From assembly GCF_018006725.1 (NCBI RefSeq), contig NZ_JAGMXV010000011.1, positions 1 through 47,427 of the forward strand: DNA of 47,427 bases, read 5' to 3'. Position numbers and translations under genes: made by a program. Source of the DNA: Rhizorhabdus sp. (GTDB lineage Bacteria; Pseudomonadota; Alphaproteobacteria; Sphingomonadales; Sphingomonadaceae). Positions 10,125 through 17,834 of this stretch are shown one piece after another. Under the pieces are notes generated by a model. It was not told the origin of the DNA, did no database searches, and saw only the letters and a program-made list of their open reading frames with translations. How positions within the stretch are numbered: position 1 is the stretch's first letter; each line of letters opens with the position of its first letter.

Positions 10125-11542
10125 AGGGTGTCGCAACCGACATCGGCACCATCCATTTCATCGGCATCGGCGGCATCGGCATGTCCGGTATCGCCGAGGT
10201 GATGCACAATCTCGGCTATAAGGTGCAGGGCTCGGACGTCTCCGAAAGCTATGTCGTCGAGGGGCTGCGCAAACGCGGTATCGCCGTGATGATCGGCCAC
10301 AAGGCCGAAAATCTGGGCGACGCCGCCGTGGTCGTCACCTCGACCGCGATCAAGCGCGGCAATCCCGAGGTCGAACTGGCGCTGGAGAAGCGCATTCCCG
10401 TGGTCCGCCGCGCCGAAATGCTCGCCGAACTGATGCGGCTGAAGTCGACCGTGGCGATCGCCGGCACCCATGGCAAGACCACCACCACCTCGATGGTCGC
10501 AGCACTGCTCGACGCCGGCGGGGTCGACCCGACCGTGATCAACGGCGGCATCATCAACAGCTATGGCTCCAACGCCCGCCTCGGCGCCTCCGACTGGATG
10601 GTCGTCGAAGCCGACGAGAGCGACGGCAGCTTCCTGCGCCTCGACGGCACCATCGCGGTGGTGACCAACATCGATCCCGAGCATCTCGACCATTATGGCT
10701 CGTTCGACAAGGTGAAGGACTGCTTCGTCGAGTTCGTCGAGAACGTCCCCTTCTATGGCGCGGCGCTCCTGTGCATCGACCATCCCGAGGTACAGGCGAT
10801 CATCCCGCGCGTCCGCGACCGCAAGGTCGTGACCTATGGCTTTTCGGCGCAGGCCGACGTGCGCGGCGACGATGTCACGCCCATCCCCGGCGGCAACCGC
10901 TTCGACGTCGTCGTCCGCAACCGCGACGGCGACACCCGCCGGATCGAAGGCGTGACCCTGCCCATGCCCGGCCGGCACAATGTCCAGAACGCACTCGCCG
11001 CGATCGGCGTCGCGCTGGAGATGAACATCCCCGACGATGTCATCGCCAATGGCTTCGCCAAGTTCGGCGGCGTCAAGCGGCGCTTCACCAAGGTCGGCGA
11101 GGTGCCGGTGGGCGATGGCGTCGCGACGATCATCGACGATTATGGCCATCACCCGGTCGAGATCCGCGCGGTGCTCGCTGCCGCGCGTGAAGGCGCCCGG
11201 TCGCGCGTGATCGCCGTCGTCCAGCCGCACCGCTTCACCCGTCTGCGCGACCTGATGGTCGAGTTCCAGACCGCGTTCAACGATGCCGATACCGTCTATG
11301 TCGCGCCGGTCTATCCGGCCGGCGAGGCCCCGATCGAGGGCGTCGATGCCGATGCACTGGTGTCCGGGCTGAAGCAGCGCGGGCATCGCTCGGCACAGAC
11401 GGTGGCCGGACCGGAGGCGCTGGCCAAGGTGCTGGCTGCGACGATCGGAGCGGACGACATGGTGATCTGCCTGGGCGCAGGTGATATCACCAAATGGGCG
11501 GCGGGGCTTTCGGAGGCGATTGCCAGGGAGAAGGCAGCATGA
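10121..11542 (+). CDS. murC: UDP-N-acetylmuramate:L-alanine ligase MurC
   Basis: First Mur ligase of the pathway; it adds L-Ala to UDP-MurNAc. It has 473 aa. The N-terminal dinucleotide-like loop [13 protein letters not shown] and the P-loop GTHGKTTTT (residues 115-123, Lys119) are diagnostic. The central segment [10 protein letters not shown] is the conserved MurC C-terminal-domain entry. The start overlaps murG (ATGA). The stop overlaps a 66-codon small ORF (ATGA) rather than murB directly. Confidence 0.96.
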   Translation: MKGVATDIGTIHFIGIGGIGMSGIAEVMHNLGYKVQGSDVSESYVVEGLRKRGIAVMIGHKAENLGDAAVVVTSTAIKRGNPEVELALEKRIPVVRRAEMLAELMRLKSTVAIAGTHGKTTTTSMVAALLDAGGVDPTVINGGIINSYGSNARLGASDWMVVEADESDGSFLRLDGTIAVVTNIDPEHLDHYGSFDKVKDCFVEFVENVPFYGAALLCIDHPEVQAIIPRVRDRKVVTYGFSAQADVRGDDVTPIPGGNRFDVVVRNRDGDTRRIEGVTLPMPGRHNVQNALAAIGVALEMNIPDDVIANGFAKFGGVKRRFTKVGEVPVGDGVATIIDDYGHHPVEIRAVLAAAREGARSRVIAVVQPHRFTRLRDLMVEFQTAFNDADTVYVAPVYPAGEAPIEGVDADALVSGLKQRGHRSAQTVAGPEALAKVLAATIGADDMVICLGAGDITKWAAGLSEAIAREKAA

Positions 11543-11739
11543 CCGATTTCTTCGGGCCTTGGAAAATGATCCAGGATCAGACGCTGCACATGCAGAAGAC
11601 AGCCGTCGATGCGGCGTTCAAGGCGATGGGCAGCGGCGAGCATTTCGACAACGCAGCCAAGGCGGCCAAGGAACTGGCCGACATGCAGGTCCAGGCGTGG
11701 GAGCGCTGGATGGCGATGTGGGGCGTGGACAAGACGTGA
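11539..11739 (+). CDS. Small uncharacterised protein between murC and murB
   Basis: This is a 66-aa ORF that I do not recognise. It starts in an ATGA overlap with murC and ends in a GTGA overlap with murB, so it sits in the coupled chain of the cluster and is probably translated. A GGGAG sequence lies about 7 nt before its ATG. The protein has no signal peptide or membrane helix. It looks like two amphipathic helices rich in Ala, Lys, Gln and Met, with Trp residues at both ends (FFGPWK near the start, WERWMAMWG at the end). The aromatic ending recalls phasin-like helical proteins, but that is only a resemblance. A role linked to MurC/MurB is inferred from position alone. Confidence 0.72.
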   Translation: MTDFFGPWKMIQDQTLHMQKTAVDAAFKAMGSGEHFDNAAKAAKELADMQVQAWERWMAMWGVDKT

Positions 11740-12656
11740 CCGATGGAGCGGTAGCCAGCGCTGCGTCCTCGTCCCTGCCGCCGGTGCGCGGCAGGCTGAC
11801 GGCTGGCGCGCCGCTGGCGCCGTTCCTGTGGTTCAAGAGTGGCGGGGCGGCCGAATGGCTGTTCGAGCCGGCCGATGTCGACGATCTCGTCGCGTTCCTC
11901 GGCGCGCTCGATCCCGCCATGCCGGTCATGGGGCTGGGACTCGGATCCAACATGATCGTCCGCGACGGCGGGGTTCCGGGCGTCGTCGTGCGCCTGGGCA
12001 AGCCCTTCGCCAAGGTGGAACGGCTCGATGGCGAAACCCTCCGCTGCGGCGGTGGGGCGAGCGGCATCCTCGTCTCCTCGGCAGCGCGCGACGCCGGGAT
12101 CGCCGGCGTGGAGTTCCTGCGTTCGATCCCCGGCACGGTCGGCGGCTTCGTCCGCATGAATGGCGGCGCCTATGGACGCGAGGTGAAGGACATTCTGGTC
12201 GAGGCCGATGTCGTCCTGCGCTCGGGCGAGCGGCGAACGCTGGCCCTCGCCAATCTCGGCTACACTTACCGCCACAGCGAGCTGCCAGACGGCGCCATCG
12301 TCGTCAGCGCGACCTTCCGGGGTGAGCCGGGCGAACCGGCCGCGATCCAGGCCGAAATGGACCGCATCGCCTCCGAGCGCGAAGCGAGCCAGCCGCTGCG
12401 CAGCCGCACCGGCGGCTCGACCTTCAAGAACCCGGTCGGGCACAAGGCCTGGCAACTGATCGACGAGGCCGGCTGCCGCGGCCTGCGGCGCGGCGACGCG
12501 CAGGTCAGCGAGAAGCACTGCAATTTTCTGCTCAACCTCGGCGAGGCCAGTTCGGCCGACATCGAGGCGCTGGGCGAAGAGGTAAGGACCAAGGTGAAGG
12601 CGACGACGGGCGTGACCCTCGAATGGGAAATCCAGCGCGTGGGGGTGGCTGAATGA
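11736..12656 (+). CDS. murB: UDP-N-acetylenolpyruvoylglucosamine reductase MurB
   Basis: FAD-dependent reductase producing UDP-MurNAc from the enolpyruvyl intermediate. It has 306 aa from a GTG that overlaps the preceding small ORF (GTGA). FAD-binding motifs GLGSNMIVRDGG and SIPGTVGGFVRMNGGAYG are visible. The catalytic-region segment SRTGGSTFKNP and the ending SEKHCNFLLN are typical of the short MurB type. The reading frame is open well upstream, but that extension only runs across murC and the small ORF. It is followed by a repeat-filled gap rather than directly by ddl. Confidence 0.95.
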   Translation: MTDGAVASAASSSLPPVRGRLTAGAPLAPFLWFKSGGAAEWLFEPADVDDLVAFLGALDPAMPVMGLGLGSNMIVRDGGVPGVVVRLGKPFAKVERLDGETLRCGGGASGILVSSAARDAGIAGVEFLRSIPGTVGGFVRMNGGAYGREVKDILVEADVVLRSGERRTLALANLGYTYRHSELPDGAIVVSATFRGEPGEPAAIQAEMDRIASEREASQPLRSRTGGSTFKNPVGHKAWQLIDEAGCRGLRRGDAQVSEKHCNFLLNLGEASSADIEALGEEVRTKVKATTGVTLEWEIQRVGVAE

Positions 12657-12687
12657 TGGCCACCAGCGGCAACGACCTCCGCGCCCA

Positions 12688-12735
12688 CCCCTCCACCACG
12701 CTGCGCGTGGTCCCCCTCCCCGTTCCGGGGAGGAA
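12688..12735 (+). repeat. Palindromic GC-rich repeat, copy A
   Basis: First of three copies of a ~48-bp element. It has a CCACCACGCTGCGCGTGGT half and a CCCTCCCCGTTCCGGGGAGG half, each able to fold on itself. It resembles the short REP-like elements scattered through sphingomonad genomes. It is in direct orientation to copy C and inverted to copy B. Confidence 0.8.
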
Positions 12736-12797
12736 CTGTATGACGTGGGGCTCGCATCTCCTTGCGCTGCTCAGCAGCAGCAACTCGGCCAACACGT

Positions 12798-12845
12798 TCC
12801 TCCCCTGCAAGGGGAGGGGGACCAGCCGCAGGCTGGTGGAGGGGC
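12798..12845 (-). repeat. Palindromic GC-rich repeat, copy B (inverted)
   Basis: Inverted copy of the same element. Its two stems are CCTCCCC/GGGGAGG around TGCAA and ACCAGCC/GGCTGGT. With copies A and C it could form long alternative hairpins in the murB-ddl mRNA. Confidence 0.8.
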
Positions 12846-12885
12846 ACCGCGCCAGCGGCGAAACCCTTTCCGCCCGCACCGCCCT

Positions 12886-12933
12886 CCCCTCCACCACGCT
12901 GCGCGCGGTCCCCCTCCCCGCTCCATGGAGAAA
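12886..12933 (+). repeat. Palindromic GC-rich repeat, copy C (eroded end)
   Basis: Direct copy of A with about five differences. Its last stem is broken: CCGGGGAGG has become CCATGGAGA. The eroded end supplies the GGAG that serves as ribosome-binding site for ddl, 9 nt before the GTG at 12940. Confidence 0.75.
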
Positions 12934-12939
12934 TTTTCT

Positions 12940-13896
12940 GTGACGCACGCACCGCTCCACATCGCCGTGCTGATGGGCGGCTGGTCGGCCGAGCGCGAGG
13001 TATCGCTGACCTCGGGCAACGGTGTCGCCGACGCGCTCGAAAATCTCGGCCATAAGGTGACGCGGATCGACATGGACCGCGATGTCGCCGCGCGGCTGGC
13101 GGCGGCGAAGCCCGATGTCGTGTTCAACGCGCTGCATGGCACGCCGGGCGAAGACGGCACGATCCAGGGCCTGATGGACCTGATGGGGCTGACCTATACC
13201 CATTCGGGTCTGACCACCTCAGTGATCGCGATCGACAAGGAACTGACCAAGCAGCAGCTTGTCCCCGCCGGCATCCGCATGCCCGAGGGTCGCATCATCG
13301 AAAGCGCGAGCCTGTATGAGAGCGATCCCCTGCCGCGGCCCTATGTTCTCAAGCCGGTCAATGAAGGCTCTTCGGTCGGCGTCGCCATCGTAAAAGAGGG
13401 TGACAATCACGGCTCGCCGATTCATCGTGACGCCCATGGTCCCTGGCAAAGCTTCAAGACGTTGCTCGCGGAGCCCTTCATCCGGGGGCGCGAATTGACC
13501 GTGGCAGTGCTCGGCGACCGCGCGCTGTGCGTCACCGAGTTGGTCCCGACCAGCGGCTTTTACGACTATGAGGCCAAATATACCGATGGCCTGACGACCC
13601 ATGTCTGCCCGGCGAAGATCCCGCAGGACATCGCGGACGAATGCATGCGCATGGCGCTCGACGCGCATCGCGTGCTCGGATGCCGGGGCACCTCGCGCTC
13701 CGACTTCCGCTGGGACGACGAGCAGGGCATCGAGGGCCTCTATCTGCTCGAGGTCAACACCCAGCCGGGCATGACGCCGCTCAGCCTGGTACCCGAACAG
13801 GCGAAGCAGACCGGCATGACCTATGCCGATCTCGTCCAGGCGATCGTCGACGAGGCGCTGGCCGACAGCAAAGCCAAGGAAGGACCCCAGGGATGA
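12940..13896 (+). CDS. ddl: D-alanine:D-alanine ligase Ddl
   Basis: ATP-grasp enzyme making the D-Ala-D-Ala dipeptide used by MurF. It has 318 aa from the GTG at 12940. Visible motifs are VLMGGWSAEREVSL at the start, HGTPGEDGTIQG, EGSSVGV in the ATP-binding region, and EVNTQPGMTPLSL at the metal/substrate site. An in-frame ATG at 12925 lies within repeat copy C without a ribosome-binding site. The GTG has GGAG 9 nt upstream and overlaps the preceding TGA, so I prefer it. The gene ends in an ATGA overlap with ftsQ. Confidence 0.94.
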   Translation: MTHAPLHIAVLMGGWSAEREVSLTSGNGVADALENLGHKVTRIDMDRDVAARLAAAKPDVVFNALHGTPGEDGTIQGLMDLMGLTYTHSGLTTSVIAIDKELTKQQLVPAGIRMPEGRIIESASLYESDPLPRPYVLKPVNEGSSVGVAIVKEGDNHGSPIHRDAHGPWQSFKTLLAEPFIRGRELTVAVLGDRALCVTELVPTSGFYDYEAKYTDGLTTHVCPAKIPQDIADECMRMALDAHRVLGCRGTSRSDFRWDDEQGIEGLYLLEVNTQPGMTPLSLVPEQAKQTGMTYADLVQAIVDEALADSKAKEGPQG

Positions 13897-14807
13897 AGGC
13901 CGCCCGCGCGCGTTCCGCAGACCGTCGACCGCGCACCAGCGCGCCGGCCCGTCGTGCGCCCGCGCGCCGCACGGCTTCGACGCTGGACAAGGCGGTCGAC
14001 CAGCTTCCGATCTCGCGCGATGCGCTCCGCAAGACAGGCAACTGGGCGCTCGGCATCGCCGTCACCGGCGGGATTGTCGCCGGGCTGATCGCCATGGGCC
14101 TGCCCCAGATGATCGGCCTGATGATCGCCGACGGCATCGGCAGTGCAGGCTTCAAGGTCCGTAATGTCGAGATATTGAATCGCCGCCAGGTCGACAGCGC
14201 CGTCGTTTATGACATCGCCATGCGGCAGCAGGCCCGGCCGATGCCACTGGTCGATCTTGACGGCACCCGTGCCGAACTGATGAAGCTCGGCTGGATTTCC
14301 GACGCGCGCGTCTCGCGGCGTCTGCCCGACACGCTGGTCGTCGACATCGTCGAGCGGGTACCGACCGCGATCTGGCAATATCAGCATCGGCTGGCGCTGA
14401 TCGACAAGGATGGGGTGGTGATCGGCCCGGTCGACGACCGCGCCATGCCCGATCTGCCCGTCGTCGTCGGTCCCGGCGCGAACCGCCGCGCCAGCGAACT
14501 CGCGATGCTGATGGCGAATGCCCCCTCGCTCAAGCCTCTGGTCACGGCGGCCAGCTGGCAGAGCGACCGGCGCTGGGACATCATCTTTCAGTCGGGCGAG
14601 AAGCTGCTGCTGCCCGAAGGCGATGCGGAAGCGGCCAAAGCGCTGGTGTTCTTCGCACAGGAAGACCGCCGCGCCGGCCTGCTCGGCAAGGGCCTGGTCT
14701 CGATCGACATGCGCGATCCCACGAGAATGGTCGCGCGCGTGTCGCGAGAGCCTGGCAGCCGCATCGAACCGCCGACGGCACAGCTCAGCCCGAAGTCGAC
14801 GACATGA
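13893..14807 (+). CDS. ftsQ: Cell division protein FtsQ
   Basis: Bitopic divisome protein that links FtsL/FtsB and FtsI/FtsW to the early ring. It has 304 aa. A cytoplasmic Arg/Ala-rich stretch of about 45 residues is followed by one membrane helix near 50-72, then a POTRA domain (FKVRNVEILNRRQV onward), and the FtsQ beta domain with ALIDKDGVVIG. The open frame extends well upstream inside ddl, but the ATG at 13893 gives an ATGA overlap with ddl and a normal N-terminus. Confidence 0.93.
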   Translation: MKAARARSADRRPRTSAPARRAPARRTASTLDKAVDQLPISRDALRKTGNWALGIAVTGGIVAGLIAMGLPQMIGLMIADGIGSAGFKVRNVEILNRRQVDSAVVYDIAMRQQARPMPLVDLDGTRAELMKLGWISDARVSRRLPDTLVVDIVERVPTAIWQYQHRLALIDKDGVVIGPVDDRAMPDLPVVVGPGANRRASELAMLMANAPSLKPLVTAASWQSDRRWDIIFQSGEKLLLPEGDAEAAKALVFFAQEDRRAGLLGKGLVSIDMRDPTRMVARVSREPGSRIEPPTAQLSPKSTT

Positions 14808-14843
14808 GGGCTGGCAATGGCAATTTGGGGAAAGGGAGCAGCG

Positions 14844-16103
14844 ATGGCGCAGCCGCGCAATGAAGGTCTGATCACGGCGATCGACATCGGTTCGTCGAAG
14901 GTCTCCGCCCTGATCGCGCGCCCCAACGAGGCCGGCGAACTCGAGGTTCTGGGCAGCGGCCAGCGCGAGAGCCGGGGCGTGCGCCGCGGCTATATCGCCG
15001 ACATGGAGGCGACCGAGTCCGCCATTCGCGAGGCAGTCGAGCAGGCTGAGACGATCGCGCGCACCAATATCGATCATGTCTGGGTCAGCTTTTCCGCCGG
15101 CGGCCTCGTCAGCGACGTAGCGCAGGTCGAGGTCGATCTGGGCGGTGTCCAGATCGAGCAGCCCGATATCGACGAGTTGCTCCGTCAAGGCCGGCAGTCG
15201 CTCAATCCCCAAGGCCGCATGGTCCTCCATGCGCAGCCGACGCTCTACACCCTCGACGGTCTCAACGGGGTGAAGAACCCGCTCGGCCTCCACGCCGACA
15301 AGCTGGGGGTCGAAATCCATGTCATCGCCGCCGAGCCCTCCCCGGTGCGCAATCTCGCTCTGTGCGTCCGCTCGGCGCATCTCGGAGTGAAGTCCATCGT
15401 TGCCTCTCCGATCGCGACCGGCGCCTCCTGCCTGTCCGACGAGGACCGCGAAATGGGTATCGCGCTGGTCGAGATGGGAGCCGGCGTCACCAACGTTTCG
15501 CTGTTTGCCGGCGGCCTGCTGGTGGGCCTGACCTCGCTGCCGATGGGCTGCGCCGACATCACCGACGACATTGCCTCGGCCTTCAACATCCGCCGCGCGC
15601 AGGCCGAACGGCTGAAGTGCGTGCATGGCTCGGCGCAGAACAGTCCGCGCGACAATCATGAGATGCTCGAAATCGGCTCGCCCGAAGAAGCCGCCGACGG
15701 CATCGACCCGCCACGCATCAGCCGCGCCCAGCTGATCCAGGTCATCCGCCTGCGCCTCGACCACTGGATGGACGCCGTCGCCAAGGCTCTGTCGGATCTC
15801 GGCTATGTCGGCCCGGTCGGCCGACAGGTCGTCCTGACGGGTGGCGGCGCGGAGCTTCGCGGCATTGCCGACTATGCGCAGGGCGTGCTGGGACGCAGCG
15901 TCCGGATCGGTCGGCCTCGCATCCTGTCGGGCCTCCCTGACGCGCATAGCGGCCCGGCCTTCGCTACGCTGGTCGGCCTTGCCCAGGTCGCGGCCGAAAA
16001 TCCGGCCGAGCTTCGTCCCTTCGTGGCCGAACAGACCGTCCACCGGCCGCAGCCTATGGGTCTCGTCGGCAAGCTGATGGCGGCGATCAAGAGCGGTTAT
16101 TGA
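14844..16103 (+). CDS. ftsA: Cell division protein FtsA
   Basis: Actin-like ATPase that tethers FtsZ to the membrane. It has 419 aa from this start. The phosphate-1 loop AIDIGSSKVSAL, the SHS2/1C region starting near VLGSGQRESRGVRRGYI, and the adenosine motif VLTGGGAELRGI are clear. The C-terminus ends in a short amphipathic stretch (LVGKLMAAIKSGY) expected to be the membrane-targeting helix. An in-frame ATG at 14817 would add nine residues. The ATG at 14844 has AAAGGGAG about 7 nt upstream and is favoured. The gene follows ftsQ after a short gap and is separated from ftsZ by 139 nt. Confidence 0.94.
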   Translation: MAQPRNEGLITAIDIGSSKVSALIARPNEAGELEVLGSGQRESRGVRRGYIADMEATESAIREAVEQAETIARTNIDHVWVSFSAGGLVSDVAQVEVDLGGVQIEQPDIDELLRQGRQSLNPQGRMVLHAQPTLYTLDGLNGVKNPLGLHADKLGVEIHVIAAEPSPVRNLALCVRSAHLGVKSIVASPIATGASCLSDEDREMGIALVEMGAGVTNVSLFAGGLLVGLTSLPMGCADITDDIASAFNIRRAQAERLKCVHGSAQNSPRDNHEMLEIGSPEEAADGIDPPRISRAQLIQVIRLRLDHWMDAVAKALSDLGYVGPVGRQVVLTGGGAELRGIADYAQGVLGRSVRIGRPRILSGLPDAHSGPAFATLVGLAQVAAENPAELRPFVAEQTVHRPQPMGLVGKLMAAIKSGY

Positions 16104-16242
16104 GACGGGGTACCGCCGCCACGGCTCGGTTAACCCCGAAAATTGTGGATAGGACAACTTTTCGCGTGATTCGACGAATCGCGTCTGGCAAGATTCGGCC
16201 CATCCGGTGCTTCGGCGGGCAGGGCCGCAAGGGAGATTATCT
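16104..16242 (+). promoter_or_regulatory. ftsA-ftsZ intergenic region with three GANTC sites
   Basis: The 139-nt gap has three GANTC (CcrM methylation) sites within 29 bp: GATTC 16168-16172, GAATC 16176-16180 and GATTC 16192-16196. A TTAA (16130-16133) followed by AATT about 7 nt later resembles a poor CtrA half-site pair. The ftsZ ribosome-binding site AAGGGAGA lies just before 16243. In Caulobacter, ftsZ transcription responds to GANTC methylation and CtrA. The same control here is inferred from site density only. Confidence 0.55.
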
Positions 16243-17718
16243 ATGACGATCGAGTTCATGCGTCCGCAGGTCGACGAGTTGAAACCCCGCATCAGCGTCA
16301 TCGGGGTCGGCGGCGCGGGCGGGAACGCGGTCGCGAACATGATCCAGGCCGACGTCCAGGGCGTCGACTTCATCGTCACGAACACCGACGCGCAGGCCCT
16401 CAACGCATCCCCTGCCGAGCGTCGCATCCAGCTCGGTCTCAAGATCACGCAGGGACTCGGTGCCGGAAGTCGTCCCGAAATCGGACGGGCGGCCGCCGAA
16501 GAGACGCTCGATCAGGTCGAGAAAGCCCTCGAAGGCTCGCACATGTGCTTCATCGCCGCCGGCATGGGCGGCGGCACCGGAACCGGTGCGGCACCCGTGA
16601 TCGCGAAGGCGGCGCGGGACCGCGGAATCCTGACCGTCGGCGTCGTCACCAAGCCGTTCAGCTTCGAAGGCAATCGTCGCATGCGCTCGGCCGAGGCCGG
16701 CATCGAGGAACTGCAGAAGCATGTCGACACGCTGATCGTTATCCCGAACCAGAATCTGTTTCTGATCGCCAACCCGAACACGACCTTCAAGGAAGCGTTC
16801 CAGATGGCCGATCAGGTGCTGCAACAGGGCGTTCGCGGCATCACCGACCTCATGGTCATGCCGGGCCTCATCAACCTCGACTTCGCCGACGTTCGCTCGG
16901 TTATGAGCGAGATGGGCAAGGCGATGATGGGCACCGGCGAAGCAACCGGCGACAACCGTGCGATCGAGGCGGCGGAGAAGGCGATCGCCAATCCGCTGCT
17001 CGACGGCGTGAGCCTGAACGGCGCCAAGGGCGTGATCGTGTCGATCACCGGCGGCGACGACATGCGCCTGCTCGAAGTCGACGAGGCCGCGAACCACATC
17101 CGCCAGCTGGTCGACCAGGACGCGAACATCATCTGGGGTTCGGCCTTCAACAACGAACTCGAGGGCCGCATTCGCGTATCGGTCGTCGCGACCGGCATCG
17201 AGGTCGACGCCGCGACGATGCCCGAACCGTCGAAGAGCTTCAGCTTCCCGCCACGCACTCCGGCGCGCGAAGAGAAGTCGGTCGTCGTGCCGCAGGCCGC
17301 CGCCCCGGCTCCGGCTCCCGTCGCCGCAGCTCCCGAACCGGCTTCGGCCGCCACGCCGGCCCCGCAGTTCGAGGCTGCTCCGCGCGTCGCCGCGCCGACT
17401 CCTGCCGAAGAGAAACTCGTTCTCGAAGCCCCCGAAGGCCCGGCGGAGACGCTCGAGCTGACCAGCCTCTTCAACGACGAATTGCTGCTCCAGCCCGAAG
17501 CCACCGTCCCCGCACCCGCGCCCGAAGCGCGTCAGGAGGACGCCGGGACCCGCTGGACTGCCGAACCCGAGCCTGCACGCCGCCCATCTTCGACGGGTGC
17601 AACCCTGTTCGAGCGGATGTCGAACATCGCCCGCGGCGCTGCCAAGGCACAGGTCGATGCGGACGAGCCCGGCAACGGTGCGGTTCCGCGCTTCCTGAAC
17701 CGCCAGAGCAACCAGTAA
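16243..17718 (+). CDS. ftsZ: Cell division protein FtsZ
   Basis: Tubulin-like GTPase forming the cytokinetic ring. It has 491 aa. GTP-binding VGGAGGNAV is near the N-terminus, the tubulin signature GGGTGTG is at 109-115, and the synergy loop NLDFAD is at 211-216 (N211, D213, D216). The globular core ends near residue 320. A Pro/Ala/Glu-rich linker of about 150 residues follows, longer than in E. coli as is usual in alphaproteobacteria, then the C-terminal peptide [11 protein letters not shown] that binds FtsA. The ATG at 16243 is preceded by AAGGGAGA; an upstream in-frame start at 16207 has no such site. Confidence 0.97.
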   Translation: MTIEFMRPQVDELKPRISVIGVGGAGGNAVANMIQADVQGVDFIVTNTDAQALNASPAERRIQLGLKITQGLGAGSRPEIGRAAAEETLDQVEKALEGSHMCFIAAGMGGGTGTGAAPVIAKAARDRGILTVGVVTKPFSFEGNRRMRSAEAGIEELQKHVDTLIVIPNQNLFLIANPNTTFKEAFQMADQVLQQGVRGITDLMVMPGLINLDFADVRSVMSEMGKAMMGTGEATGDNRAIEAAEKAIANPLLDGVSLNGAKGVIVSITGGDDMRLLEVDEAANHIRQLVDQDANIIWGSAFNNELEGRIRVSVVATGIEVDAATMPEPSKSFSFPPRTPAREEKSVVVPQAAAPAPAPVAAAPEPASAATPAPQFEAAPRVAAPTPAEEKLVLEAPEGPAETLELTSLFNDELLLQPEATVPAPAPEARQEDAGTRWTAEPEPARRPSSTGATLFERMSNIARGAAKAQVDADEPGNGAVPRFLNRQSNQ

Positions 17719-17728
17719 GCAATTGATC

Positions 17729-17771
17729 GGACGGGTGTTCGTGGCCGACCGCCGCGAACGCCGCCCGGTCC
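17729..17771 (+). terminator. Imperfect stem-loop after ftsZ
   Basis: Eleven nt after the ftsZ stop, GGACGGGTGTTCG (17729-17741) can pair imperfectly with CGAACGCCGCCCGGTCC (17755-17771). There is no T-run, so it is at best a weak terminator or an mRNA 3' structure closing the dcw transcript. Confidence 0.3.
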
Positions 17772-17834
17772 GGCGACAATGGCTGGAATCGACTTGCGGT
17801 CCGCCGCATTGCTGTGGTTAAGCATGGCGGCATC

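Larger units (their letters stand above)
12653..12943 (+). other. Open frame across the repeats, overlapping murB stop and ddl start
   Basis: A 96-codon frame begins at an ATG overlapping the murB stop (ATGA) and ends at a TGA overlapping the ddl GTG (GTGA). Most of its codons are the palindromic repeats; the peptide repeats the phrase STTLR.VPLP. The composition is what such GC-rich repeats give in an open frame, so I doubt it is a functional protein. Its ends are notable: it could carry ribosomes from murB to ddl and keep translational coupling across the insertion. A chance open frame is the simpler alternative. Confidence 0.3.

Noticed and set aside
9710-11386. Antisense open frame opposite murG and murC
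   Set aside because: It is a shadow frame over two certain genes with no recognisable protein features.
12745-12939. Upstream extension of the ddl frame through the repeats
   Set aside because: The peptide is repeat-derived; the Ddl N-terminus begins at the GTG at 12940, which has a suitable ribosome-binding site.
13821-16448. Very long antisense open frame (875 codons, minus strand) across ftsQ, ftsA and the ftsZ start
   Set aside because: It mirrors the codon pattern of well-identified genes on the plus strand in GC-rich DNA and shows no family features.
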